A stretch of 64,000 nt of DNA from NCBI RefSeq assembly GCF_001427145.1, contig NZ_LMGL01000001.1:1317241-1381240 (forward strand), read 5' to 3'. This DNA comes from Microbacterium sp. Root166 (GTDB lineage: Bacteria; Actinomycetota; Actinomycetes; Actinomycetales; Microbacteriaceae). A model generated the notes under the pieces. It saw only the letters and a program-made list of their open reading frames with translations, was not told the DNA's origin and searched no databases. Shown here one piece after another: positions 8,787 through 16,691 of the stretch. Both the position numbers and the translations under genes were made by a program. Position 1 is the stretch's first letter. The number at the start of each line of letters is the position of its first letter.

Positions 8787-9797
8787 TCAGGCGGCGAGCG
8801 ATGCAGCGCCGTCTGCCAACGCGGCGCTCGCGAGCTCGAGGTGGGCGCGCGTGGTCGCCAGCGGATCGTCGTCGAGCCACTCCTGGCCGCCCCACTCGCT
8901 GCAGAGCGTCCCGGCGAAGCCGACTCGGTGCAGCGCGGCGGCCAGGTCGCGGATGGGCTGCGACACCCGCGCATCGGAGTCGTCCAGGTCCCAGAACTTC
9001 AGGTGGGCCGCGGACAGCAGCGGCAGGACCGGGACGACGTCGGCGATGCTGCTGCGCCCGAAGCGCACGAGCAGGTTCATGTAGAGCGTGTGCACCTGGG
9101 GGGGCACGGCGCCCGAGCGCAGAACATCGACGACGGCGGCGGCGGTCGCCGGGTCCTGCCACTCGTCCCGCAGGCGGCGCACCAGATCCGATGGCAGGCC
9201 AGCCGTCTCGAGCTGTTCGAGGTAGGTCGTCGGCAGCGCGGGCATCAGCATGCTGATGTCCAGCAGCAGGCGCACGTGCGGGCTGTCGATGCGCGCCAGC
9301 GTCTCGTACGCCGGCGCCGCTCCGGGGTTGCCGGGAGCGCCCTGGCCCTGTGCCTCCTCGAAGAGCACGAGGTCCAGCTCCTCCAGCAGAGGCACGAGCC
9401 GGCCCAGAAGCACGGGTCCCGCCTGACCGAGCGGCAGGCGGAGGCCGGTGGCGCCCATTTCGGCCGTCGCGCGCAGCTGCGGCTCGAGGAAAGCGTAGCG
9501 CTCGTCCTCGGAGCGTCTGCGGCCGGCAGGGGTCCAGTCGTCGAGGCTTCCGCCCACGATGCTGACACGGCCGTCGATGCGCGCGAGGCGCTCGCCGAAG
9601 GCCGTGGCCTCCGCGGTCGAGGGCTCGGGGAACGAGCGCCACAGCTGCCCGAGTTCGACCTCGATGTGCGTAGCGAGGCCCTCTTCGATGAGGGATGCCG
9701 CGACATCGGGCGCGGTGCGATCGGCGGCGATCACGGTCGGGGTGAGGTTGAACGCGCTGGCCGAGAGGGTCCAGCCGGTGGGGAGTGCTCGGGTCAT
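8787..9797 (-). CDS. Divergent CGD alpha-like TIM barrel, pair 3
   Basis: The 336-residue protein aligns end to end with the two CGD alpha subunits in the window but is clearly diverged. Putative metal ligands are kept: E148 (in LFEEAQ), D180 (LLLDIS), H265 (AAHLKFWD) and E301 (CSEWGG). The histidine two residues after the first glutamate (H147 and H151 in the paralogues) is Q150 here. It follows its beta partner on the - strand by 18 bases. The metal site argues for an active enzyme, while the His-to-Gln change argues for an altered substrate or chemistry. ATG 9797 is the only good start. Confidence 0.68.
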   Translation of the reverse strand: MTRALPTGWTLSASAFNLTPTVIAADRTAPDVAASLIEEGLATHIEVELGQLWRSFPEPSTAEATAFGERLARIDGRVSIVGGSLDDWTPAGRRRSEDERYAFLEPQLRATAEMGATGLRLPLGQAGPVLLGRLVPLLEELDLVLFEEAQGQGAPGNPGAAPAYETLARIDSPHVRLLLDISMLMPALPTTYLEQLETAGLPSDLVRRLRDEWQDPATAAAVVDVLRSGAVPPQVHTLYMNLLVRFGRSSIADVVPVLPLLSAAHLKFWDLDDSDARVSQPIRDLAAALHRVGFAGTLCSEWGGQEWLDDDPLATTRAHLELASAALADGAASLAA

Positions 9798-9815
9798 TTT
9801 TCGCTCCGGCTCGTA

Positions 9816-10229
9816 TCAGGCGACATCGCGCGAAACGGTCGCGACGGCGGTCGGGGCATCCGTCACGAGTGTCCGTGACGCGGTGAAGGGGAGGCGCAGC
9901 GGCCCGTCCGGACCGGACTGGAGGTACGGCACCACGAGCTCGAACACGACGGTGACCTCATGAGCGCCGGGTGCGACAGGCCTCCGACCCCGGAGGACGA
10001 CGCGATCCTGGACGAACCACCATTCCCGCTCGTGGACCAGCGCCTCGGACGGGATCGACCGATCGCCGATCTGCACCAGCAGCGGACCTGAGGGGGCGCC
10101 GTCGATCCGCACGACCGGGCCTGAAAGGCTCGCGACCGGGAGCGATCGGATCCAGGGCAATGACAGTCGCAGCGCGAACCCGTCAGTCGTCGAGGACAGC
10201 GCGTCCGCACGCAGGGCATGGAGCGTCAT
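9816..10229 (-). CDS. CGD beta-like small subunit, pair 3
   Basis: The 137-residue protein keeps the beta-subunit skeleton: LRLSLPWIRSLPVASL, VVRIDGAPSGP, EREWWFVQDRVVL and VTVVFELVVPYL. The usual Tyr of PWYRSL is Ile. ATG 10229 has a strong GAAGGAG leader. It is transcribed ahead of the alpha-like gene and directly downstream of the ROK regulator, so the three probably form one unit. The 64 bases between it and the ROK gene hold TTATGT at 10272-10277, a word also found in the promoter at 2543-2572. Confidence 0.68.
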   Translation of the reverse strand: MTLHALRADALSSTTDGFALRLSLPWIRSLPVASLSGPVVRIDGAPSGPLLVQIGDRSIPSEALVHEREWWFVQDRVVLRGRRPVAPGAHEVTVVFELVVPYLQSGPDGPLRLPFTASRTLVTDAPTAVATVSRDVA

Positions 10230-10293
10230 GGCTCTCCTTCGATCCGTCGCTTATGCGTCGAACCTACACCCTTATGTCGAAAGAGCGAAGAAG

Positions 10294-11550
10294 TTACATA
10301 GTCAGCGACGCCGGCGGCTGCTGGTCCGCGAACCAACGCGGGAACGTCGCATCGAAGAGCTGCTCCTTCACCATCTCGACGCCGCCGCGCAACGGCTCGG
10401 TGACGTCATTGATCGACTGGACGATGCTGAGGTCGCGCGTCGCGAGCGGAAGCGAGAGTTCGTAGACCCGCTGTCGCACCTCAGCGAGGAACACCTCACC
10501 GGCCGCGGCCACTGCGCCGCCGATCACGATCACGCTCGGGTTGAACATATTCACCAGTGCGGCGATCGACTCGCCCACGACGCGGGCGGAGGCCTGGATC
10601 AGCGAGATCGCGAAGGCGTCGCCGTTCTCGGCCGCGCGGGAGATGTTCTCGGGGGTCGGCGGGATGCCGTCCGCGGCCTGGCGGGCGAGCTGTCCGCCGG
10701 CGCCGGCGGCGATCGCCGCTTCGGCGTCGCGGGTGAGCGCCCAGCCCCCCGCGACCGCTTCGAGGCACCCGACCTTGCCGCACCGGCACTGCAGATCGGA
10801 TCCAGCCACGCGCACGTGCCCGATGTCGCCCGCCGCGCCGTTGGCCCCGCGGTGGATGTGACCGCGCGACAGCAGGCCGGCACCGATCCCGGAGCCGATC
10901 TTGCAGTAGATCAGGTCGATGTCGTCCTCGTGGCGGCGGGCGCGCTCTCCGTAGGCGAGCAGGTTGACGTCGTTGTCGACCCAGACCGGCGCGTCGAAGT
11001 GCTGTTCAAAGCGACGGCGCACATCGAACCCGTTCCATCCCGGCATGATCGGCGGTGCCACCGGACGACCGGTTGCGAAGTCGACGGGACCGGGAAGGCC
11101 CACGGCTACGCCCCACACCGGCCGCTCATCGTGGCGCTCACGCAGCTCGTGGACCATCGCGAGCGTGGCCTCCAGTGTCTCCGCGGGGCCCCGGGAGATC
11201 TCCCAGTCGCGGTGACTCTGATCGATGATGACGCCGTCCAGGTCGGACAGCCCGACGTGGATGTGCAGCGCGCCCAGGGCGCAGATCACGATGTGCCCGC
11301 GATCGGACCGGAATCGAAGCGTGCGCGGAGCCCGTCCGCCCGATGAGGGCCCGTAGTCGCCGTCGCCGAGGAATCCCATTTCAATCGCCTGGTCCACGCG
11401 CTGCGCCACCACGCCGCGACCGAGGCCGGTCACGCGGCCGATGTCGGGGCGCGTCGTCGCGTCGCCCGTTCGCACCATGTTGACGATGCGCAGAAGGCTC
11501 GTCACCTCGTCCGTCTGAGCGCCGAAGCGCAGTGTCGTTCGCGTCGCCAT
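10294..11550 (-). CDS. ROK-family transcriptional regulator
   Basis: The 418-residue protein has an N-terminal winged helix (residues 10-65, with TSLLRIVNMVRTGDATTRPD) and a ROK sugar-kinase-like domain. It carries GVAVGLPGPVDF, VDNDVNLLAYGE, GSGIGAGLL and the zinc motif CRCGKVGCLEAVAGG. Such proteins (NagC/XylR type) bind a sugar and release DNA. ATG 11550 is preferred over GTG 11565 because AGGA sits six bases ahead of it. It is divergent from the Gfo/Idh gene and upstream of CGD pair 3, so it is the obvious local regulator of the C-glycoside genes. Confidence 0.85.
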   Translation of the reverse strand: MATRTTLRFGAQTDEVTSLLRIVNMVRTGDATTRPDIGRVTGLGRGVVAQRVDQAIEMGFLGDGDYGPSSGGRAPRTLRFRSDRGHIVICALGALHIHVGLSDLDGVIIDQSHRDWEISRGPAETLEATLAMVHELRERHDERPVWGVAVGLPGPVDFATGRPVAPPIMPGWNGFDVRRRFEQHFDAPVWVDNDVNLLAYGERARRHEDDIDLIYCKIGSGIGAGLLSRGHIHRGANGAAGDIGHVRVAGSDLQCRCGKVGCLEAVAGGWALTRDAEAAIAAGAGGQLARQAADGIPPTPENISRAAENGDAFAISLIQASARVVGESIAALVNMFNPSVIVIGGAVAAAGEVFLAEVRQRVYELSLPLATRDLSIVQSINDVTEPLRGGVEMVKEQLFDATFPRWFADQQPPASLTM

Positions 11551-11680
11551 GGTTGATCCTGACACAACTGCCCGTTGCTGGAGCGCAAGCTAGAGCAGTC
11601 TTGCGGCATTATGTTCCAACTTGGGCTTTAAAGCGACCGAAGTCCGGGTTACGCTCGAGGCCCAACGATCGGAGTCCGGG

Positions 11681-12721
11681 ATGCACAACGTGGGTGTGAT
11701 CGGCGCAGGGCCCGGCGTGCGGGCGCTCCACGTGCCGACTCTCGGGTCGCTGACCGACGACTACCGGATCGTGCATGTCGCGGACGCCGGCGGCGGTCGG
11801 GCAGAAGGGGTCGCGCGAACCGTCGACGCGCGCTGGTCTGGGTCCGCGGACGCGCTACTCGCAGATCCGGCGGTCGACATCGTCGCCATCTGCACGCCTC
11901 CGGCCACGCACGCCGCCCTCATCCTCGCGGCCGTCGCCGCCGGCAAGCGTGCGATCTTCTGCGAGAAGCCGCTCGCCGTCTCCACCGAGGAGCTCGACGC
12001 GGTGCTGCGAGTCTGCGCGGCGAACGACGTGGTGCTGGTGGTGGGGACCAACCACCTGTTCGATCCGGCCTGGGACCGCGTGAAGCAGCACCTCGACCGG
12101 ACCCGCGCCCGCGTTCTCAGCGTGTCCTCGACGGTCGCGCTCGCGCCGAACGACCGCTACCACGCCCTCGTCGCCGACACGGTGCCCGCCGCTGTGCCGG
12201 AGCCTCGGCCGCCGATCGACCTCTCGGACCCGATCATGTCCGCCGCCATCGTCCGTCAGCTGCTCACCGGACTCGCGATCCACGACCTCCCTCTCGTGCG
12301 GGATCTGCTTCCCGAGTTCGAAAGCGTCGAGTTCGGGCGTGCCGTGGCGCCGATCGGGTACGACGTCGGGATCCGGGCTGGCGGAGCACTCGCCCGCCTG
12401 TCGGCCGTCATGCTCCCCGCGGGTGCGGACAGTCGGTGGCGCTTCACGATCGTGACCACCCATGACCGCGTCGAGATCGACTTCCCGCCCCCGTTCGTCC
12501 ATGTCGGCAGCGCCCGCGTGAGGGTGCGAGACGAGGCAGGCCGGGTGACGCGCTTCCCTGTGGTCGACGAGGACGGATATCAGGCCGAGTGGCGATCACT
12601 GGCGGAGATCCTGCGTGGCGAGCGACCCATGGAGTACGACGAGCTCGAGGCCGACGCACGCTTCGCCATCGCGCTGGCGGACGCTGCGGCCGACGTCGTG
12701 CGACGAGGAGCGGCGGCATGA
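11681..12721 (+). CDS. Gfo/Idh/MocA-family oxidoreductase
   Basis: The 346-residue protein has a nucleotide motif GVIGAGPGVRALHVP (residues 4-18) and CEKPLAVS with the catalytic Lys at residue 96. It lacks the typical D-x-G-x-H signature of simple glucose-fructose oxidoreductases but keeps the overall fold (IHDLPLVRDLLPEF). ATG 11681 is chosen because homology begins there; the open frame extends upstream to 11621 without a ribosome site. It is divergent from the ROK gene and overlaps the next ORF by four bases (ATGA). Confidence 0.72.
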   Translation: MHNVGVIGAGPGVRALHVPTLGSLTDDYRIVHVADAGGGRAEGVARTVDARWSGSADALLADPAVDIVAICTPPATHAALILAAVAAGKRAIFCEKPLAVSTEELDAVLRVCAANDVVLVVGTNHLFDPAWDRVKQHLDRTRARVLSVSSTVALAPNDRYHALVADTVPAAVPEPRPPIDLSDPIMSAAIVRQLLTGLAIHDLPLVRDLLPEFESVEFGRAVAPIGYDVGIRAGGALARLSAVMLPAGADSRWRFTIVTTHDRVEIDFPPPFVHVGSARVRVRDEAGRVTRFPVVDEDGYQAEWRSLAEILRGERPMEYDELEADARFAIALADAAADVVRRGAAA

Positions 12722-13479
12722 CCCGCCTACCGGTGTGGGGGGAGGATGCCGCGTTCCGCGCCGCGATCGCGCAGCTGGCGGATCGCGCACGGCCGGCTAC
12801 CGGTCCCGCCGGAGCGGTCTGCGTCATCGACGGTGGTCGCGCAGCAGCCCAGTACCCGCACGTCGCAACCGCCGGCCCGCTCGCGCTGATCGTCACCGAC
12901 CCCGCTCGCGTCGCGGATTCACTGCTCGCCGAAATGTCGACGGCCGGCGTCCCGGTGATCGTCCACCGCCCTCGGCTGCGCAGTGACGACGTGGCTGTGA
13001 CCGGTGACCCAGGGTCGCTCCGCCTCCTCACCGTCGACGTCGTGGCGTCGGGGGCGGAGCTGCGGGAGACGACGGTCGACGCCGTCGGGTGGGCCCGCTC
13101 GCTCGCCGGCGGGCCGCTGGTGCTGCGCGGCGGCGCCCGGTCGGAGGCGGCGCTCCTCGTGGCACTCGACGGCCCTGGCGGTGTACCCGTCTCGCTGAGC
13201 ATCACGCGGCTGATGTCGGCCACGAGCCCGTCACTCCTCGTCGTCGGTGTCGGGGAACGGCGTGTCGAGGTCGAGATCGAGGAGGTCCTGGGGGTGCACG
13301 ATGTGAGGATCCACGACGCCGATGGCGAGTGGCGGCCCCGCCCTCGCCATGAGGCTGCAGCGAGACTCGCCCTCCGCCGTGCGCTCGCCGCGGTGGACGG
13401 GGCTGTCGTCGGCGATCTGGACGACCTCGTCCATGACCGGGCGCTGGCGGACACCATGCTGCGCGGCTTCTCCTCATAA
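12718..13479 (+). CDS. Unknown protein, possible degenerate Gfo/Idh-like partner
   Basis: The 253-residue protein was not recognised as a named family. Its order of elements parallels the preceding Gfo/Idh enzyme: a LALIVTDPARVADSLLAEMS stretch followed by VPVIVHRPRL where the neighbour has RAIFCEKPLAV. A beta-rich C-terminal half (SLSITRLMS, RRVEVEIEEVLG, RIHDADGE) is followed by a final LDDLVHDRALADTML helix. The catalytic EKP is replaced by HRP (residues 83-85) and no glycine-rich nucleotide loop is visible. ATG 12718 overlaps the Gfo stop, implying a stoichiometric partner. A regulatory or structural subunit is possible, but this is a weak inference. Confidence 0.55.
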   Translation: MTRLPVWGEDAAFRAAIAQLADRARPATGPAGAVCVIDGGRAAAQYPHVATAGPLALIVTDPARVADSLLAEMSTAGVPVIVHRPRLRSDDVAVTGDPGSLRLLTVDVVASGAELRETTVDAVGWARSLAGGPLVLRGGARSEAALLVALDGPGGVPVSLSITRLMSATSPSLLVVGVGERRVEVEIEEVLGVHDVRIHDADGEWRPRPRHEAAARLALRRALAAVDGAVVGDLDDLVHDRALADTMLRGFSS

Positions 13480-13485
13480 GCATCG

Positions 13486-13502
13486 TCGATGCCAGGCATC
13501 GA
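13486..13502. promoter_or_regulatory. 17-bp perfect palindrome upstream of the ring-cleavage genes
   Basis: TCGATGCC-A-GGCATCGA (13486-13502) is a perfect 8-1-8 inverted repeat in the 107-base gap before the VOC dioxygenase. It is too short in loop to be a usual terminator and is well placed as an operator. No regulator gene is adjacent. Confidence 0.4.
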
Positions 13503-13586
13503 CATGATCTGCTTCCCTGATGCGCGACTTCGGCCGGATAGTGGAAGAAGGGTCGGGATCCGCCGCCCCACCGGAAAGGATCGAAG

Positions 13587-14606
13587 ATGATCAAGCTGCT
13601 GTCCCACCTGTCGTTCGTCGCGATCACGACGCCGGACATCGAGGCATCCGTCGACTTCTACGTCAACCAGGTCGGCCTCGTCGAGGTCGCCCGTGAGGAT
13701 GACCGTGTCTACCTCCGCTGCTGGGGGGACTACTACAAGTACTCCGTCGTGGTGGTCAAGGGCGACGAACCGGGGCTCGAAACCATGGCGTGGCGCACGT
13801 CGAGCGCCGAGGCTCTCGAAGAGGCCGCGAAGCGCATCGAGGCGGCCGGCGCACAGGGCGAGTGGTTCGACGGCGAGGGCATCGGGCGCGCCTACCGCTT
13901 CACCGGCCCCTTCGGCCACAGCATGACGCTGCACTGGGACGTCACCCGCCACCACGACAGCGAGGGTGACGCGGCATCCATCTACCCCGACCGTCCCTCG
14001 CGTCGTAGCAAGATCGCCGGCGCACCCCGCCAGCTCGACCACGTCACGATCGCGACGAGCGACGTGGACGGCTTCGTGAAGTGGTACGTCGACACCCTCG
14101 GCTTCCGCTTCATGGCGCGCACCGTGCTCGACGAGGCCCCCATCTCGGTGTTCTCCGTGCTCACGACGAACGAGAAGTCGCACGACCTCGGCGTCGTCCT
14201 CGACGGCTCGTCCCGTGCGGGCCGCATCAACCACTATGCCTTCTGGGTCGACACCCGCGAAGAGTTGCTGATCGCCGCCGACGTGCTGGGCGAGAACGGC
14301 TACCCGATCGAGTACGGCCCGTCGATCCACGGCATCGGCGAGCAGAACTTCCTCTACTACCGCGAGCCGTCGAGCCTGCGCATCGAGCTCAACACCGGCG
14401 GCTACCGCAACTACGTGCCGGACTGGGAGGCGAACACCTGGAAGCCTTCGCAGGGGTCGAACAACTTCTACCGGAACAGCGTCATGCCGATGTCGATGAC
14501 CGAGTCGTTCCCGCCCGCCGACGGTCCCAGCGCGACCGAAGAGGGCGTCCCCGACGAGATCAAGGACGCTCTGCTGAACCCGTACCAGAAGCAGGGACAG
14601 GGCTGA
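13587..14606 (+). CDS. VOC-family extradiol-type ring-cleavage dioxygenase
   Basis: The 339-residue protein has two vicinal-oxygen-chelate modules. The first (LSFVAITTPDIEASVDFYVN) lacks metal ligands. The second carries the H-H-E facial triad of type I extradiol dioxygenases: H152 (QLDHVTIATSD), H216 (RINHYAFWVD) and E267 (LRIELNTGGYR). This is the pattern of catechol 2,3-dioxygenases. It starts at ATG 13587 after GAAAGGATCG. Neighbouring FAH, cyclase-family and decarboxylase-like enzymes support meta-cleavage of an aromatic ring, presumably the aglycone freed by the CGD enzymes. The actual catechol substrate is not determinable here. Confidence 0.8.
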   Translation: MIKLLSHLSFVAITTPDIEASVDFYVNQVGLVEVAREDDRVYLRCWGDYYKYSVVVVKGDEPGLETMAWRTSSAEALEEAAKRIEAAGAQGEWFDGEGIGRAYRFTGPFGHSMTLHWDVTRHHDSEGDAASIYPDRPSRRSKIAGAPRQLDHVTIATSDVDGFVKWYVDTLGFRFMARTVLDEAPISVFSVLTTNEKSHDLGVVLDGSSRAGRINHYAFWVDTREELLIAADVLGENGYPIEYGPSIHGIGEQNFLYYREPSSLRIELNTGGYRNYVPDWEANTWKPSQGSNNFYRNSVMPMSMTESFPPADGPSATEEGVPDEIKDALLNPYQKQGQG

Positions 14607-14612
14607 CACCGC

Positions 14613-14653
14613 CGCGGGCGGCCCTAGGCTCCTCCTTGCCGGGGCCGCCCGCG
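14613..14653 (+). terminator. Strong GC hairpin after the dioxygenase gene
   Basis: CGCGGGCGGCCC (14613-14624) pairs perfectly with GGGCCGCCCGCG (14642-14653) over a 17-base loop, in the 88 bases before the next FAH-family gene. There is no T-run, so it may be an attenuator or mRNA-stabilising stem rather than a full stop. Confidence 0.45.
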
Positions 14654-14694
14654 ACACCACTTCGCACGACGATGAGCGATGGGACGCACAGACG

Positions 14695-15660
14695 ATGACG
14701 ACCACTGCAGGACCCGAGGCGCCGTTCGCGCTCGCACGCTTCCGAGAGGGGGCGGGCAGCCGGCTCGGCCTGGTGGCGGGCGACCGCATCAGACCGCTCT
14801 CCGAGCAAGACCTCGGCGCCGCGTCGCTCAACGAGTTCCTCGCCGAGCCCGACTGGGACCGCCTCGCCGCGCTCGCCGATGCGGAGGGGGAGTGGATGCC
14901 GCTCTCCGCCGTCACACTGACGGCGCCGGTCGAGCCTCGCCAGGTGCTGCAGACCGGGGCGAACTACCGCCAGCACGTGATCGAGCTGGTCGTCGCCGGA
15001 CTCACTCAGGACGGCACCCGCACGCCGGATCAGGCACGCTCGTTCGCGGCCGACATCATGGACAACCGCAAGCGCAACGGCGAGCCGTACTTCTTCATCG
15101 GCCTTCCCGCGTGCGTCGTCGGTGACGACCAGACGCTCGCCCTGCCGGCCTACAGCAAGGTGCACGACTGGGAGCTCGAGCTCGCCGTCGTGATCGGACG
15201 CGAGGCGTTCCGGGTGTCGCCCGAGGACGCGATGAGCCATGTCGCGGGCTACACGATCGCCAACGACATCACCACGCGCGACTACGTCTTCCGCAAGGAC
15301 ATGAAGGAGATCGGCACCGACTGGTACCGGGCCAAGAACGCTCCGGGCTTCCTTCCCACGGGCCCGTTCCTGGTCCCGGCGGCGTTCGTCGAGGGCGGCA
15401 ATCTGACCGTGCGCCTCGAGCTGAACGGTCAGGTGATGCAGGATGCCTCGACCAGCGACCTGCTGTTCGACATCCCGGCCCTCGTCTCCGCGGCGTCTCA
15501 GACCATGCCGCTGCTGCCCGGTGATCTGCTGCTCACCGGAAGCCCCGCGGGCAACGGCCAGCACTGGAAGCGGTTCCTCCAGGACGGGGACGTCATGACC
15601 GGCTCCATCCAGGGGCTGGGAACGCAGGTCGTCCGCTGCGTCGAGGAGCCGGCGCGGTGA
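14695..15660 (+). CDS. Fumarylacetoacetate hydrolase (FAH) family protein
   Basis: The 321-residue FAH-fold enzyme has the metal ligands in VHDWELELAVVIGRE (Glu-x-Glu) and the Asp of IANDITTRD. Later come PTGPFLV and LLTGSPAGNG, which are family signatures. FAH enzymes cleave acylpyruvates or hydrolyse and decarboxylate ring-fission products. It follows the extradiol-type dioxygenase and is overlapped by the next gene (GTGA). It starts at ATG 14695. The long N-terminal part (QVLQTGANYRQHV) is typical of the 2-hydroxyhepta-2,4-diene-dioate isomerase/hydratase subgroup. Confidence 0.8.
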   Translation: MTTTAGPEAPFALARFREGAGSRLGLVAGDRIRPLSEQDLGAASLNEFLAEPDWDRLAALADAEGEWMPLSAVTLTAPVEPRQVLQTGANYRQHVIELVVAGLTQDGTRTPDQARSFAADIMDNRKRNGEPYFFIGLPACVVGDDQTLALPAYSKVHDWELELAVVIGREAFRVSPEDAMSHVAGYTIANDITTRDYVFRKDMKEIGTDWYRAKNAPGFLPTGPFLVPAAFVEGGNLTVRLELNGQVMQDASTSDLLFDIPALVSAASQTMPLLPGDLLLTGSPAGNGQHWKRFLQDGDVMTGSIQGLGTQVVRCVEEPAR

Positions 15661-16655
15661 CCACGCCGACGGAGGATCCGGCCGAGCTGGACCGCAGCGA
15701 TCCCGCAGCGGAGGTCGCTGCGCGCGCCGCCGCCTTCCGGAACTGGGGTCGCTGGGGCGAGGACGACGTGCTGGGCACCCTCAACTTCATCGAGCCGTCC
15801 AAACGCGTCGAGGCCGCCGCCCTCGTGACCGAGGGTCGCATCGTCTCCCTGGCGCAGGCCTTCGACACGAACGGTCCACAGAAGGGCTGGCGGCGGCGCA
15901 CCAATCCGGTGCACACCATGACCGACACCGGCACCGACGCCGAACGCGGCAGCCAGGGGTTCCCGCACGGCATCGGCGGCGCGGACGACGTCATCGCCAT
16001 GCCCCTCCAGTGCTCGACGCAGTGGGACGGCCTCGGCCACATCTTCGACCACGGCAACGCCTGGAACGGCCGCCGTGCCGGTGACGTCGTGACCAGCGAC
16101 GGCGACCTCGTCACGGGCATCGAGCACGCGGCATCCGTCATCGTCTCGCGCGGTGTGCTGCTCGACATGGGGCGGCACCTGCAGACGGAGACGGGCGAAC
16201 TGCCGGACGGGTACGCGATCACCGTCGCCGACCTCGAGGCGTGCGTCGCCGCGCAGGGCGCGAGCAGCGCCGTCGGCCGCGGCGACATCGTGCTCGTCCG
16301 CACCGGGCAGTACGCGCGGACGCGTCGCGACGGCTGGGGCGACTACGCCGGCGGACCGGCGCCGGGGCTCTCGCTCACCACCGCGGGCTGGCTCCACCGC
16401 ACTGAGATCGCGGCGATCGCCACCGACACGTGGGGTTTTGAGGTGCGGCCGAACGAATTCGACGCCCCCGCCTTCCAGCCGCTGCATCAGGTGGTCATCC
16501 CGAACATCGGACTGACCATCGGCGAGATGTGGAACCTCGACGAGCTCGCCGAGGCGTGCCTCGAGCGTTCCCGCTGGGACTTTCTCCTCTCGGCGGCGCC
16601 GCTGCCGATCACGGGTGCGGTCGGTTCGCCGATCAACCCCGTCGCCATCCTCTGA
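15657..16655 (+). CDS. Cyclase-family (kynurenine-formamidase-like) metal hydrolase
   Basis: The 332-residue protein resembles the Cyclase family (Pfam PF04199). It has the metal-binding region QCSTQWDGLGHIFDHGNAWN, where the canonical H-x-G-T-H-x-D is partly altered to S-T-Q-W-D followed by GLGHI. It also has GRGDIVLVRTGQ and a downstream WGFEVRPNEFDAP. Such enzymes open lactone, formamide or ester rings in aromatic degradation. It starts at GTG 15657, overlapping the FAH stop by four bases. It likely acts on an intermediate between hydroxylation and side-chain cleavage. Confidence 0.7.
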   Translation: MTTPTEDPAELDRSDPAAEVAARAAAFRNWGRWGEDDVLGTLNFIEPSKRVEAAALVTEGRIVSLAQAFDTNGPQKGWRRRTNPVHTMTDTGTDAERGSQGFPHGIGGADDVIAMPLQCSTQWDGLGHIFDHGNAWNGRRAGDVVTSDGDLVTGIEHAASVIVSRGVLLDMGRHLQTETGELPDGYAITVADLEACVAAQGASSAVGRGDIVLVRTGQYARTRRDGWGDYAGGPAPGLSLTTAGWLHRTEIAAIATDTWGFEVRPNEFDAPAFQPLHQVVIPNIGLTIGEMWNLDELAEACLERSRWDFLLSAAPLPITGAVGSPINPVAIL

Positions 16656-16691
16656 CCCATCCGTCCCTCACCAGAACATGGAGGTTCTGAC

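Noticed and set aside
9798-9815. A separate small gene between the third CGD-like beta and alpha genes
   Set aside because: The gap is only 18 bases and contains just the ribosome-site region of the alpha gene.
12444-14915. An 823-codon open frame on the - strand across the Gfo/Idh, unknown and dioxygenase genes
   Set aside because: Composition is Ser/Arg/Ala-rich noise spanning several convincing + strand genes; no domain or ribosome site.
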